A DNA stretch of 64,000 bases, taken from Comamonas sp. B21-038 (lineage in GTDB: Bacteria; Pseudomonadota; Gammaproteobacteria; Burkholderiales; Burkholderiaceae_C). The stretch is taken from assembly GCF_022387135.1 (NCBI RefSeq), contig NZ_CP092462.1, forward strand, positions 2,046,001 to 2,110,000, read 5' to 3'. Positions 9,310-18,688 of the stretch are shown here, in pieces. The translations under genes and the position numbers were made by a program. The first letter of the stretch is position 1. Each line of letters opens with the position of its first letter. A model generated the notes under the pieces. That model was not told where the DNA came from. It saw nothing but the letters and a program-made list of their open reading frames with translations, and did no database searches.

Positions 9310-11349
9310 TCAGACCGGCCGCACGGCCTGCTCTTGCGCCAGCTTCTCCAGCATGCGGCGCGTGATTGACTGGCTCGCGCCGCCGCTGGCGACAAACAGG
9401 AACATCGTCGAGCGCGCATTGGTCCAGCTCAGCTGTTTGGGCACCCAGCCACCGCCCTGGCCCAAAAACTCCAGCCAGACACCGGCTTCCAGCCGCTTGC
9501 CACCAATCCACAGCCCCACGCTGTCGGGTTTGGGCGCATCCAGCATCGAGCCGGTCACGATGATCGCGGGCTCATCATCGCCAATCGCATCGACGGCATC
9601 GGGCAGCTGTGCCCATGCCGAAGGAGAGGGCGCAGGCGACACGCCAGCGGCCGCCGATGAAGCCGGCAGGGCGCGTGCCACAGCGGGCGCCGGGTGCAGC
9701 CCCTCTTCCTGCACCATCTGCAGCTCGACCAGCGCGCTCGGCGCCATCTGCGCCACGGCGGTCAGCACCGGTGCAATGCGCTCCGGCATCCACCCGATGC
9801 TGGTCAGCCCAGCCTTGAGGCGCGTGAGCAGCGAGGGGATCAGCATGTCCGCATCGTGGTGCATGCCTGCGCTGGCATTGGCGCCGGCCAGTGCCAGCAC
9901 ATCGTCCACCGCCTCCTGGTAGGCGCGGTAATGCGATGACGAGATGCCCGAGCGCTCGGCCGCCTGCTGCAGCACCTTGGGCCAGGCGCCCGTCAATGCC
10001 GCCAGCAGCGCGGGATCCACATCAAAACTGTGCAGACTGGTCGCCAGGCGCAGCATCACGTCCGCCTCGATCTTTTCGAGGCTGGCCGAGGCGCTGTCGT
10101 CCGTGGCGGCTGGGACCGTGATCGGTGCAGCAGACGCCACGGATGCGCCTGCCGCCGGGGCCTGAAGCGGCACGGCTTGCGGGGTGGGCGGTACCGGGGC
10201 ATCACGCTCTGCCTGCATCTGGGCCAGTTGCGCCCAGTCAGACTCGGGGCTGATGCTGATCAACCCTGATGCGCCCCACTGGCTCTCCAGCAGCATGCTG
10301 CTGGCGTAACCGGAATCATCGACATCCTGCAGCGCAGACGACAAACGGGGCTTGAGCCGCACCCCGAAGCGGCTGAGCGCCTGGGCAAAATCCTCGGCCC
10401 TGGGCTGGGCCAGAGCCGACAGCGTTTCTACGGTTTCGCTCACCAGCTGGGGAAACTGCGGGTCGGACAGCGCACGCCCCTCTTCCTTGAGCACGGTGGC
10501 CTTGTCGACGATGGTCTGCACCAGCACGCGCGCAGGGTGGTCGGAATCACTCCAGAACGATGCATCCTGGGCGGCCATGCGCTCCATCACCGGGATCAGG
10601 GTTTTGTAGGCTCTGACGGCACCCACAGGACAATGCGCGGGGATGTCGAACAGTGTCTTGATCCGCTGCACAAAACTGCGGGTGTTGTCCTTGGCAGCGC
10701 GGCGCTTGAGTTCGGCCCTGGCCAGCAGCTCGGCATAGCTGTTCATCGCCAAGGTCATGATGCGCTGGTAGTTCGTCTGCAGGTGGTCCGCCATGACGCC
10801 CACCATGTCCGGCAAGAACAGCGCCGTGGCGTCTGCAGACATCTCCACATCGCTCAACGTGGCCTGCAGGCTGTCGAGGTAGACGGTATGGTGCAACGGG
10901 TTGCCATTGCGCCAGTAACGGGTGATCTTGCGCAACGGGCGGTAGACGCGCTCCAGGCCTGTCAGGCTCTGCTCGGTCTGCTGCAGCAGGTTGATCTGCA
11001 TGCGTCCCCACTCGATCTGGGCACGCAGCGCATTGCGGTCCTCGGGCAGGCCATCGGTCAGGCCCTGGCTGCTCATCTGGGCGTGGTAGTCCTCACGTTT
11101 GCCTTCGGCAATGGCAAACACGGCCTGGCGCAGACGCAGCGCATACGCGAGCGGCAGCTGTGCCTTCTTGCTGGCGAGCTGGCCTTGCGCGTGGCGCAAC
11201 AATTGTTGATCTTCAGCGTTGCTGTAAGACGACAATTGCGCAGCCAGGGAAGCCAATGCAGCATTGACCATGGCGGCCATCAAAGGCTCCGCCTCCTGCA
11301 ATGCCTGCTCCAGACAGGTGTCAAATACCGATACGGCCCGTTGCTCCAC
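9310..11349 (-). CDS. DUF1631 family protein
   Basis: This 679-residue protein matches the DUF1631 family, which is widespread in beta- and gammaproteobacteria and has no established function. It is largely alpha-helical, with a central Ala/Pro-rich low-complexity linker around residues 380-415 separating N- and C-terminal helical regions; the C-terminal portion carries LGQGGGWVPKQLSW, which resembles the PilZ-like end of this family. There is no signal peptide or membrane segment, so it is probably cytoplasmic. The start is a GTG at 11349 with AGAGGTG a few bases upstream. It is not obviously co-transcribed with ettA, because a terminator lies between them. The family assignment is from recall of the N-terminal pattern. 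Confidence 0.8.
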   Translation of the reverse strand: MEQRAVSVFDTCLEQALQEAEPLMAAMVNAALASLAAQLSSYSNAEDQQLLRHAQGQLASKKAQLPLAYALRLRQAVFAIAEGKREDYHAQMSSQGLTDGLPEDRNALRAQIEWGRMQINLLQQTEQSLTGLERVYRPLRKITRYWRNGNPLHHTVYLDSLQATLSDVEMSADATALFLPDMVGVMADHLQTNYQRIMTLAMNSYAELLARAELKRRAAKDNTRSFVQRIKTLFDIPAHCPVGAVRAYKTLIPVMERMAAQDASFWSDSDHPARVLVQTIVDKATVLKEEGRALSDPQFPQLVSETVETLSALAQPRAEDFAQALSRFGVRLKPRLSSALQDVDDSGYASSMLLESQWGASGLISISPESDWAQLAQMQAERDAPVPPTPQAVPLQAPAAGASVASAAPITVPAATDDSASASLEKIEADVMLRLATSLHSFDVDPALLAALTGAWPKVLQQAAERSGISSSHYRAYQEAVDDVLALAGANASAGMHHDADMLIPSLLTRLKAGLTSIGWMPERIAPVLTAVAQMAPSALVELQMVQEEGLHPAPAVARALPASSAAAGVSPAPSPSAWAQLPDAVDAIGDDEPAIIVTGSMLDAPKPDSVGLWIGGKRLEAGVWLEFLGQGGGWVPKQLSWTNARSTMFLFVASGGASQSITRRMLEKLAQEQAVRPV

Positions 11350-11367
11350 GCTTCACCTCTCCCAGTT

Positions 11368-11400
11368 AAAACGCCCGCCGCTTCTGTAAAGCGACGGGCG
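11368..11400 (-). terminator. Intrinsic terminator of ettA
   Basis: On the minus strand CGCCCGTCGCTT and AAGCGGCGGGCG form a long stem with one mismatch and a TACAG loop, followed by TTTT. It lies 12 bases past the ettA stop and just ahead of the DUF1631 ribosome-binding site, insulating the two genes. Confidence 0.88.
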
Positions 11401-11412
11401 TACGGTGTGGGT

Positions 11413-13074
11413 TTACTTCAGGGCTTTGTAGCGCATCCGCTTGGGTGCCGCCCCTTCTTCTCCCAACCGCTTCTTCTTATCTGCCTCGTATTCCTGATAG
11501 TTTCCATCAAAAAATACCCACTGGCTATCCCCTTCCGCCGCCAGGATATGGGTCGCGATGCGATCCAGGAACCAGCGGTCGTGGGAAATGACCAATACTG
11601 TACCCGCATATTCCAGCAACGCGTCTTCCAGTGCACGCAGGGTTTCCACGTCCAGGTCGTTCGACGGTTCGTCCAGCAGCAGCACGTTGCCGCCCTGGAT
11701 TAAGGTCTTGGCCAGGTGCAGGCGGCCGCGCTCACCGCCGGAGAGGTTGCCGACCTTCTTTTGCTGGTCCTGGCCGTTGAAGTTGAAACGGCCCGCATAG
11801 GCACGCGACGCCATCTGGAACTTGCCCACGTTGATGATGTCCAGACCACCGGAGATGTCCTCCCACACGGTCTTGTCGTTGGCCAGCGCATCACGGTGCT
11901 GATCCACAAAGGCCATCTTCACGGTCTGGCCGATTTCGACCTCGCCCGAATCAGGCTGCTCCTTGCCGGCGATCAGCTTGAACAGCGTGGACTTGCCTGC
12001 GCCGTTGGGGCCGATGATGCCGACGATGGCGCCCGCAGGGATGTTCATGCTGAGGTTGTCAATCAGCAGACGATCGCCAAAGGCCTTGGAGACATTCTTG
12101 AACTCGATGACGCGGCTGCCCAGACGCTCGGCCACAGGAATGAAGATTTCCTGTGTTTCGTTGCGTTGCTGGTATTCGTAGTCGCTCAGCTCTTCAAAGC
12201 GGGCAATACGGGCCTTGGACTTGGCCTGGCGCCCCTTGGCATTCTGGCGCACCCATTCCAGCTCCTTCTTCAGCGCCTTGGCACGGGCTTCTTCGCCCTT
12301 TTGCTCCTGCTCCAGGCGGTTGCCCTTTTGCAACAGCCAGTCGGAGTAGTTGCCCTTGTAGGGAATGCCGTGGCCACGGTCCAGTTCCAGAATCCACTCG
12401 GCCGCGTTGTCCAGGAAGTAGCGGTCGTGGGTAATGGCCACCACGGTGCCGGTGAAACGGTGCAGGAACTGTTCGAGCCAGTCCACCGATTCGGCATCCA
12501 AGTGGTTGGTCGGCTCGTCGAGCAGCAGCATGTCAGGCTTGGACAGTAGCAGCTTGCACAGCGCCACGCGGCGCTTTTCACCACCGGACAGCTGGCCGAC
12601 AATGGCATCCCAGGCAGGCAGGCGCAGCGCGTCTGCAGCGATCTCCAGCTGGTGCTCGGAGTCGGTGCCGGCAGCGGCGATCACCGCTTCCAGCTGGCCT
12701 TGCTCGGCAGCCAGCGCATCGAAGTCGGCGTCTTCTTCGGCGTAAGCAGCGTAGACCTCTTCCAGGCGTGCCTTGGCGTTGTTGACCTCAGCCATCGCCT
12801 CTTCCACCGCCTGGCGCACGGTGTGCTCGGGGTTGAGCTGGGGCTCTTGCGGCAGATAGCCGATCGACAGGCCTGCCATCGGGATCGCTTCGCCTTCGAA
12901 TTCCTTGTCGACGCCTGCCATGATCTTGAGCAAGCTGGACTTTCCCGAACCGTTCAGCCCCAGCACGCCAATCTTGGCGCCCGGGAAGAAGCTCAGAGAA
13001 ATACCCTTCAGAATCTGTCGCTTCGGAGGAACCGTCTTGGTGACGTTGTTCATCGAAAAAACGTATTGAGCCAT
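11413..13074 (-). CDS. ettA: EttA, energy-dependent translational throttle (ABC-F ATPase)
   Basis: EttA is a soluble ABC-F ATPase that binds the ribosomal E site and gates the first peptide bond according to ATP/ADP ratio. The 553-residue protein has two ATP-binding cassettes: GLNGSGKSS with LSGGEKRRVALCKLL and LLLDEPTNHLD in the first, and GPNGAGKST with LSGGERGRLHLAKTL and LLLDEPSNDLD in the second. A charged P-site tRNA-interaction linker (around WVRQNAKGRQAKSKARIARFEEL) lies between them. Length matches E. coli EttA (555). The start is set at MAQYVFSMNNV; upstream in-frame codons lack the family pattern and a ribosome-binding site, whereas AAAAGAA lies just before this ATG. Both Walker and signature motifs are intact. 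Confidence 0.96.
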   Translation of the reverse strand: MAQYVFSMNNVTKTVPPKRQILKGISLSFFPGAKIGVLGLNGSGKSSLLKIMAGVDKEFEGEAIPMAGLSIGYLPQEPQLNPEHTVRQAVEEAMAEVNNAKARLEEVYAAYAEEDADFDALAAEQGQLEAVIAAAGTDSEHQLEIAADALRLPAWDAIVGQLSGGEKRRVALCKLLLSKPDMLLLDEPTNHLDAESVDWLEQFLHRFTGTVVAITHDRYFLDNAAEWILELDRGHGIPYKGNYSDWLLQKGNRLEQEQKGEEARAKALKKELEWVRQNAKGRQAKSKARIARFEELSDYEYQQRNETQEIFIPVAERLGSRVIEFKNVSKAFGDRLLIDNLSMNIPAGAIVGIIGPNGAGKSTLFKLIAGKEQPDSGEVEIGQTVKMAFVDQHRDALANDKTVWEDISGGLDIINVGKFQMASRAYAGRFNFNGQDQQKKVGNLSGGERGRLHLAKTLIQGGNVLLLDEPSNDLDVETLRALEDALLEYAGTVLVISHDRWFLDRIATHILAAEGDSQWVFFDGNYQEYEADKKKRLGEEGAAPKRMRYKALK

Positions 13075-13328
13075 GTGTTCTTTTGGTAAATCAGTAAAAA
13101 AATATGCGATTTTTGATCGCGGCCACCCTGGGATTATCGGTGCATGCGACAATACCTGCAGTCAAAGGCTCCAGTTGCCTAGGACTTCAGCGCTTATGCT
13201 GGGGACGATGGACACAGTTCCGGGCTCCCTCTTTGAACCCATCTGCCTATCTGACTGGCTGCAATTATTCCAAAAAATTGCTTAGACGAGGCCGATACCC
13301 AGCGTCCAGGTTGGACGCATCTGATCCA

Positions 13329-15107
13329 ATGAACTTTGAAGAACTGAATCTGGCACCTGCCATTGTGCAGGCTGTGCGCGAACAAGGCTACGACACGCCT
13401 ACTCCCATCCAAGCCCAGGCTATCCCGCTGGTGCTGCAAGGCAGCGATCTGCTGGCCGGCGCACAAACCGGCACCGGCAAAACGGCCGCCTTCACGCTGC
13501 CGATGCTGCAGCGCCTGACCGAGTCCCAAGGCAGCCTCAACAAATGGGGCAACAAGGCCATCCGCGCCCTGATCCTGGCCCCTACCCGCGAACTGGCCGC
13601 CCAGGTGGAAGAAAATGTGCGCCTCTACGCTGCACACCTGGACATCAAGTCCACCGTCATCTTTGGTGGCGTTGGCATGAACCCCCAGATCGACCGCATC
13701 AAAAAGGGTGTGGATGTGCTGGTGGCCACACCTGGCCGCTTGCTCGATCTGCAGCAACAAGGCTTTCTGGACCTGTCCACGGTCGAGATCCTGGTGCTCG
13801 ACGAAGCCGACCGCATGCTGGACATGGGTTTCATCCACGACGTGAAGAAGGTGTTGGCCCTGGTGCCCAAGGACAAGCAAAGCCTGCTGTTCTCCGCCAC
13901 CTTCAGCGATGAGATCCGCGAGCTGGCCAACGGCCTTCTGAAGAATCCCCAGTCCATCCAGGTGACGCCGCGCAACACCACGGTGCAGCGCATCAAGCAG
14001 GTGATCCACCCGGTGGGCCGCGGCAAGAAAAAGCAGGTGCTGCTGCACATCGTGCAGGAGAACAACTGGAGCCAGGTGCTGGTCTTCACCCGCACCAAGT
14101 TCGGCGCCAACAACGTGGCCGAATACCTCAGCAAGAATGGCGTCTCGGCCATGGCCTTGCACGGCAACAAGAGCCAAAGCGCCCGCACCCAGGCGTTGGA
14201 AGGCTTCAAGTCCGGCGACCTGCGTGCGCTGGTCGCCACCGATATCGCAGCGCGCGGGATCGACATCGACGAGTTGCCCAACGTGGTCAACTACGAAATC
14301 CCCAATGTCTCTGAAGACTACGTGCACCGCATTGGCCGCACCGGCCGCGCGGGCCGCGAAGGCAACGCCGTGAGCCTGGTGTGCATGGATGAAGAAGGCT
14401 TCATGATGGACATCGAGCGCTTCACGAAGCAGGACATCCCTGTGCAGGTGCTCGAAGGCTTTGGCCCTGAAGAAGGCGAAAAGGCCGAGCCCATCGCCAT
14501 GGGCCGCCAGACCATCTGGGGCGGCGCGGGCAAGGCCCCTGGCCGTGATGTGATGCAGGCAGCGGCCAAGGCTGCGCGCCAGGAAATGATGGAACGCGTG
14601 CGTACCAACAAGGTGGCACGTGGCCCCGGCGGCGGTAACGCAGGTGGTGGCCAGCGCGGCGGCAATGCCAAGCGCAGCCCCGGCCCACGCGGTGAGCGCG
14701 CCGAAGGCGGTGCTGATTTTGGCGGCGAAGGCATGGACCAGGCACGCCGCGAGCAGCGCCCACCACGCCGCGACGGCCGCCAAGGCCCACGCCACCCATC
14801 GGGTGAGGCACGCGGCCCACAACGCCAGTCACAAGGCCCGCGCCAAGGCGGCGCTGGTGCTGCCCGTGGCCCCCGCCAGGACAGCGAACGCCAGCCCCGC
14901 GCTGATGCCCACCTGGGCACGCAGTTTGGCGGCACGGTCGATGGCCGTGACCACCGCCGCAGCGGCGCGGCACAGCCCGATCCGATGCGCACCAGCGTGG
15001 ACAGCATGGCCGAACGCGGCCGCCGTGGCGGCTTCGGCGGTGGCAACCGCAATGGCGGCGGCGGTGGTGCTGGCCGAGGTGGCCGCAACCACTCGTTCTC
15101 GCGATAA
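13329..15107 (+). CDS. RhlE-type DEAD-box ATP-dependent RNA helicase with Gly/Arg-rich tail
   Basis: This is a 592-residue RNA helicase probably acting in ribosome assembly or RNA turnover. All DEAD-box motifs are visible: Q motif [11 protein letters not shown] (Q28), Walker A AQTGTGKT (45-52), [21 protein letters not shown] at 158-161, [31 protein letters not shown] and [10 protein letters not shown] from residue 333. Beyond about residue 430 the protein becomes low-complexity and rich in Gly, Arg, Gln and Pro, ending in a [16 protein letters not shown] RGG tail. The core resembles RhlE more than SrmB or DeaD. The start at MNFEELNL is where homology begins; the upstream in-frame extension lacks a ribosome-binding site. 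It is divergent from ettA and followed by a strong terminator. Confidence 0.93.
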   Translation: MNFEELNLAPAIVQAVREQGYDTPTPIQAQAIPLVLQGSDLLAGAQTGTGKTAAFTLPMLQRLTESQGSLNKWGNKAIRALILAPTRELAAQVEENVRLYAAHLDIKSTVIFGGVGMNPQIDRIKKGVDVLVATPGRLLDLQQQGFLDLSTVEILVLDEADRMLDMGFIHDVKKVLALVPKDKQSLLFSATFSDEIRELANGLLKNPQSIQVTPRNTTVQRIKQVIHPVGRGKKKQVLLHIVQENNWSQVLVFTRTKFGANNVAEYLSKNGVSAMALHGNKSQSARTQALEGFKSGDLRALVATDIAARGIDIDELPNVVNYEIPNVSEDYVHRIGRTGRAGREGNAVSLVCMDEEGFMMDIERFTKQDIPVQVLEGFGPEEGEKAEPIAMGRQTIWGGAGKAPGRDVMQAAAKAARQEMMERVRTNKVARGPGGGNAGGGQRGGNAKRSPGPRGERAEGGADFGGEGMDQARREQRPPRRDGRQGPRHPSGEARGPQRQSQGPRQGGAGAARGPRQDSERQPRADAHLGTQFGGTVDGRDHRRSGAAQPDPMRTSVDSMAERGRRGGFGGGNRNGGGGGAGRGGRNHSFSR

Positions 15108-15183
15108 GCAGCGTGAAGTGGGGACGAATCCCAACTGTCATCGCTGATGGCAGTTGATTTGGACGCCCACTTCCGCTAGGGTT

Positions 15184-15222
15184 AGGCCGCATTCGAAAGC
15201 GAGTTTCATGCGGCCTTTTTCT
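15184..15222 (+). terminator. Intrinsic terminator of the RhlE-type helicase gene, overlapping the next gene's start region
   Basis: AGGCCGCAT (15184-15192) and ATGCGGCCT (15208-15216) are perfect complements; an inner GAAA/TTTC stem extends the hairpin, and TTTTT-C-T follows. It is a strong rho-independent terminator 76 bases past the helicase stop. The downstream arm begins with the ATG at 15208, a candidate start of the following gene. Confidence 0.88.
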
Positions 15223-16335
15223 ATGCCCTCTTCCGCTGCCCACCCTGCAGCGCCCTCTTTGGCACCCGACACCTTGACGGTGGCCACCTGCAATGTTCTC
15301 AATCTGGCACTGCCTGAGCGGGAGTTCTACGCCAACCAGGCGCCCTACACCCGGGCCCAGTACGAGCGCAAAACACAATGGCTGGGTGACCGCTTTCAGG
15401 CGCTGAATGCCGACATTCTGGCGGTGCAGGAAGTCTGGGACGAGGCTGCCTTTGCTCAGTCGCTGGCCGCCAGCGGTCTGCGCTACCACTATGCGGCTGT
15501 GCCCGGCGCAGAAAACAGCGAGGGCCGGCCAGGCGCCAGCGGCACCCCGCGCGTGGGATTGGCCACCCGCCTGAAGGTGCTGGCCACGCGCTCGTTCACC
15601 GACTTTCCTGCCGGGCTGGGCCAGCCCATTCCGGGGCTGGGCGTCCACACGCGTTTTGAGCGTCCCCCGCTCGTGGCCACGTTGCAGATGAAGCGTGGCC
15701 AGGTCTTGACGGTGCTGACCTGCCATCTCAAATCCAAACGCCCGAAGTTCCTGCTCGATGCCAACGGCAACCCTCTGGAAGACCGCGACAACCCCAAGAT
15801 TGCCGCACTCGCCTCGTTGCGCTCGCTGGTGATGCGGGGCGTGGAAGCGACGGCGCTGCGCTGCCTGGTCATCGACCTGCTGCGCCACACCCGCATGCCC
15901 TTGGTGGTGCTGGGCGATTTCAACGACACGCCCGACAGCGTCACCACGCAGATGATCTCGGCCAGCGCCGAAGTGGCCTATGACCGCAAGGCCCGTGATC
16001 GCGCGCTGTTCAATGCCTTCGATCTGCTGGGCGATGCGGCGCTGAAAAAAGACGTGGCCTACTCCCATATCCACCAGGGGGCGCCGGCCGTTCTGGACCA
16101 GGTGCTGGTCAGCGAGGAGTTCGATCCGCGCAGCCGCCATGCGGTGGGCGATGTGCGCCGCGTGGATTACTTCAACGACCACCTGCATGAAGGGCGCGAC
16201 CGCAGCCGCTCCGACCACGGATTTGTTCGCGCATTGCTGCGCATGCAGGCGCCGGTACCTGGCGCCGCGCCCGGGGATGTAGCCCCGGATCTGGAGACGG
16301 CAGGCACTTTCGAGCGGCCCAGTGATGGGGCCTAG
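15208..16335 (+). CDS. Endonuclease/exonuclease/phosphatase-family protein
   Basis: This 375-residue protein belongs to the EEP superfamily of metal-dependent phosphodiesterases and nucleases. Motifs in order are TVATCNVLNLALPE (N), ILAVQEVWDE (catalytic Glu), LTCHLKSKRP (His), VVLGDFNDTPDS (catalytic Asp and Asn) and RSDHGFVRALL (terminal Asp-His). No signal peptide is evident, so it is probably cytoplasmic; the substrate is unknown and could be nucleic acid, phosphoinositide-like or another phosphodiester. The start is uncertain: ATG 15208 lies within the arm of the preceding terminator hairpin, ATG 15223 directly follows its T tract, and neither has a good ribosome-binding site. The homologous part begins near residue 25, so either start gives a whole domain. 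Confidence 0.85.
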   Translation: MRPFSMPSSAAHPAAPSLAPDTLTVATCNVLNLALPEREFYANQAPYTRAQYERKTQWLGDRFQALNADILAVQEVWDEAAFAQSLAASGLRYHYAAVPGAENSEGRPGASGTPRVGLATRLKVLATRSFTDFPAGLGQPIPGLGVHTRFERPPLVATLQMKRGQVLTVLTCHLKSKRPKFLLDANGNPLEDRDNPKIAALASLRSLVMRGVEATALRCLVIDLLRHTRMPLVVLGDFNDTPDSVTTQMISASAEVAYDRKARDRALFNAFDLLGDAALKKDVAYSHIHQGAPAVLDQVLVSEEFDPRSRHAVGDVRRVDYFNDHLHEGRDRSRSDHGFVRALLRMQAPVPGAAPGDVAPDLETAGTFERPSDGA

Positions 16336-16523
16336 CAACATAGCGTCCAATGCAAACGACTGCAAGCCGCGCCGATTCCTCGCTGGAGGTCGGCACTGCG
16401 GCGCACACTAAGGCGGCGCATCAGCCTGCGCCAGTTACGCTCGGAAACTTATTGTTTCGCACCCATCCTACGTGAAAGCCGTGCATAGCTTTGCATAATG
16501 GCAACGTATTTTTCAGGAGGGGC

Positions 16524-16547
16524 GTGATTCGTCACGCACGACAATGA
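16524..16547 (+). other. Possible seven-codon leader ORF coupled to the M14 lipoprotein gene
   Basis: AGGAGG at 16515-16520 is followed after three bases by GTG ATT CGT CAC GCA CGA CAA TGA, encoding VIRHARQ. Its stop TGA overlaps the first ATG of the downstream gene (caATGA). The only strong Shine-Dalgarno sequence ahead of that gene serves this mini-frame rather than the gene itself, which suggests translational coupling. This is inference from sequence only; the spacing is short. Confidence 0.35.
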
Positions 16548-18361
16548 TGATGAAATCCGACGCAGCATCCCCATCCATCCAGCGCACGATGCCCGCCTGG
16601 ACCAGCCTGACCGTGATTGCGGCAGCGCTTGCGCTGAGCGCGTGCTCGAGCACGCCACTGCCTGCCTGGAACAGCACGCCGATAGCCGGCGGCCAACCGG
16701 CGCCGGGCACGGTCACGACCAGGCCGGCCAGTGGTCCCAGCCCCGTGCAAATTCCGGGCATCAGCAACTCCGGCGTGGTGTCAACCCCGGTTGAAACGGT
16801 GCCCCTGCAGGGCAGTCCTTTGAGCGGATGGAAGGAGAGCGACGAAGTCGCTGCCCGATTTCCCGATCCCCAACGCAACTACATCACCCCTGGATTGAGT
16901 GCGGGCCGCACCACCTATACCAGCAATGCCGAACTGGGCCAGTGGCTGCGCCAGCTGGCGACGCCGGACCAGTCCGGCACCAAGACCGAGCTGGTCACCG
17001 CCGGCACCTCCCAGGAAGGCCAGCCCATTTTGGCGCTGCTGCTGACCCGCGCTGCCAGCACCAGCCTGCACGACCTGGACCAAAGCCAGCGCCCTACCGT
17101 GCTGCTGATTGGCCAGCAGCATGGTGATGAGCCCGCCGGCAGCGAAGCGCTGCTGGCCCTGGCGCAGGATTTGAAACAAGGCCCGCTGTCGGCCGTCCTC
17201 GACAAGATCAACGTACTGCTGGTGCCACGTGCCAATCCCGATGGGGCTGCCACCGGACGGCGCACCACTGCCAACGGCCTGGACATGAACCGCGACCACC
17301 TGCTGCTGCAGACGCCGGAAGCCCAGGCCCTTGCCAAGCTCAGCCGGAATTACCGGCCCCTGGCAGTGTTGGATGCCCATGAGTTCACAGTCGCCGGCCG
17401 CTACCTGGAAAAGTTCAAGGGCGTGCAGCGCTATGACGCCCTTCTCCAGCCCCCGACGACCGCCAATGTCCATGAGTTCGTCAGCAAGGCGGCCAACGAA
17501 TGGTATTTGCTGCCGATCCAAAAGGCGCTGACCGAGCAAAGGCTGGCGACCAACTGGTACTACACCACCACCCGTGATCCGCAGGACCTGTCGCTGTCGA
17601 TGGGCGGCGTACGCCCCGACACCGGCCGCAACGTGAACGCACTCAAGAACGCCACCACGATGCTGATCGAGACGCGCGGCGTCGGTATTGGCCGCGCGCA
17701 CATCCAGCGCCGCGTGCATGCGCAGTATGTGGCACTGGCGTCTGCATTGGAGACCACCGCTCAGCGCACCAAGGAGCTCGAGCAGGTGCGCACCTTCGTC
17801 AACCGCGACATCGCCTCCCAGGCGTGCCGAGGTGAGTTCACGCTGGAGGCGAAGCAGACCACCGAAAAGCGCCGCGTTCTCTTCCTCGATCCGCAAACGG
17901 GTGAGGACATGCAGCAGGAAGTGGACTGGCACTCCTCGGTGAAGCTCAGCCCTGGCCCCAAGCGTGCTCGCCCTTGCGGATACTGGCTGGCCAGCAGTGC
18001 CACCGATGCGGTCGACAAGCTCCGCGCGCTGGGGCTGCAGGTGCTGCGCGTCGCCGAACCGGGCAACCTGCTGGCCGATACCTACCAGGAGCAAGAACGC
18101 AGCAGCAACGCCAAAAGCGATGTACTGGGCCCGGGACAGCAAAGCGTGGAGCGGGTCAAGGTCGGCCTGGAGCGCGTTGCCATCGATGTGCCCGAGGGCA
18201 GCTACTATGTGCCACTGAACCAGTCGCTGGCCAATGTGGCCATCGCGGCCCTGGAGCCAGATACCCAAAGCAGCTTTTTCGCCAACCACATCATCGCCGG
18301 CCTCAACGATGTGGCTCGCTCGATGAACAACCCTTCGCTGGTTTACGAAGAAACCGAGTAA
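16544..18361 (+). CDS. M14-family zinc carboxypeptidase-like lipoprotein
   Basis: This is a 605-residue predicted lipoprotein with a metallopeptidase domain of the M14 family. The N-terminus has a long n-region, a hydrophobic segment and a lipobox LSAC with Cys34 as the lipidated residue. Zinc ligands H193 and E196 lie in QQHGDEPAGSEA and the third, H279, in VLDAHEFTV; VPRANPDGA and GLDMNRDH are typical M14 substrate-pocket segments. The C-terminal third (from about residue 400) is not recognised. The start is one of three consecutive ATGs (16544, 16547, 16550), all lacking a near ribosome-binding site; AGGAGG is 24 bases upstream and may act through a short leader frame. A role in envelope peptide or peptidoglycan processing is plausible but unproven. 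Confidence 0.85.
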   Translation: MMMKSDAASPSIQRTMPAWTSLTVIAAALALSACSSTPLPAWNSTPIAGGQPAPGTVTTRPASGPSPVQIPGISNSGVVSTPVETVPLQGSPLSGWKESDEVAARFPDPQRNYITPGLSAGRTTYTSNAELGQWLRQLATPDQSGTKTELVTAGTSQEGQPILALLLTRAASTSLHDLDQSQRPTVLLIGQQHGDEPAGSEALLALAQDLKQGPLSAVLDKINVLLVPRANPDGAATGRRTTANGLDMNRDHLLLQTPEAQALAKLSRNYRPLAVLDAHEFTVAGRYLEKFKGVQRYDALLQPPTTANVHEFVSKAANEWYLLPIQKALTEQRLATNWYYTTTRDPQDLSLSMGGVRPDTGRNVNALKNATTMLIETRGVGIGRAHIQRRVHAQYVALASALETTAQRTKELEQVRTFVNRDIASQACRGEFTLEAKQTTEKRRVLFLDPQTGEDMQQEVDWHSSVKLSPGPKRARPCGYWLASSATDAVDKLRALGLQVLRVAEPGNLLADTYQEQERSSNAKSDVLGPGQQSVERVKVGLERVAIDVPEGSYYVPLNQSLANVAIAALEPDTQSSFFANHIIAGLNDVARSMNNPSLVYEETE

Positions 18362-18420
18362 GCGCTGCCCTGCCCTCTTCGGCCATGCTTGGATCGATGC
18401 ATGGCTGGGTCGGAATTGAC

Positions 18421-18452
18421 AATGCCCGCAGTGTGATCGCACTGCGGGCATT
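18421..18452 (+). terminator. Hairpin after the M14 lipoprotein gene, probable terminator
   Basis: AATGCCCGCAGTG (18421-18433) and CACTGCGGGCATT (18440-18452) are perfectly complementary with a six-base loop, followed by the T-containing sequence GCTATTTG. The stem is strong, but the U tract is poor. It lies 60 bases past the stop codon. Confidence 0.65.
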
Positions 18453-18556
18453 GCTATTTGTGCATTGAAGGCACGACTCGATGCGACGTGACTGCCCTGC
18501 TATGGGGGGAATGCAATGTTGCAGTCTGGCAGCGGACTCAATACAGCCGAGGAGTT

Positions 18557-18633
18557 TGGCCTGCCCGACAGGGATCGAACCTGTGACCCACAGCTTAGAA
18601 GGCTGTTGCTCTATCCAACTGAGCTACGGGCAG
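18557..18633 (-). tRNA. tRNA-Arg (anticodon TCT)
   Basis: The minus strand folds as a complete cloverleaf: acceptor CTGCCCG/CGGGCAG, D arm GCTC-AGTTGGATA-GAGC, anticodon arm ACAGC-CTTCTAA-GCTGT with TCT at positions 34-36, variable loop GGGTC, T arm ACAGG-TTCGATC-CCTGT, discriminator G and an encoded CCA. It reads AGA (and AGG by wobble), rare arginine codons in this GC-rich genome. The first pair is C-G instead of the more common G-C. Confidence 0.97.
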
Positions 18634-18688
18634 ATGCTTGATTTATGAAGGTATTTTGCCGTGAAGGGCGCAACCTGAGACCCTGGTT

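Noticed and set aside
14422-16365. A 647-codon minus-strand open frame opposite the RhlE tail and the endonuclease-like gene
   Set aside because: The low-complexity helicase tail leaves open frames on the other strand; no motif, start signal or family match supports it.
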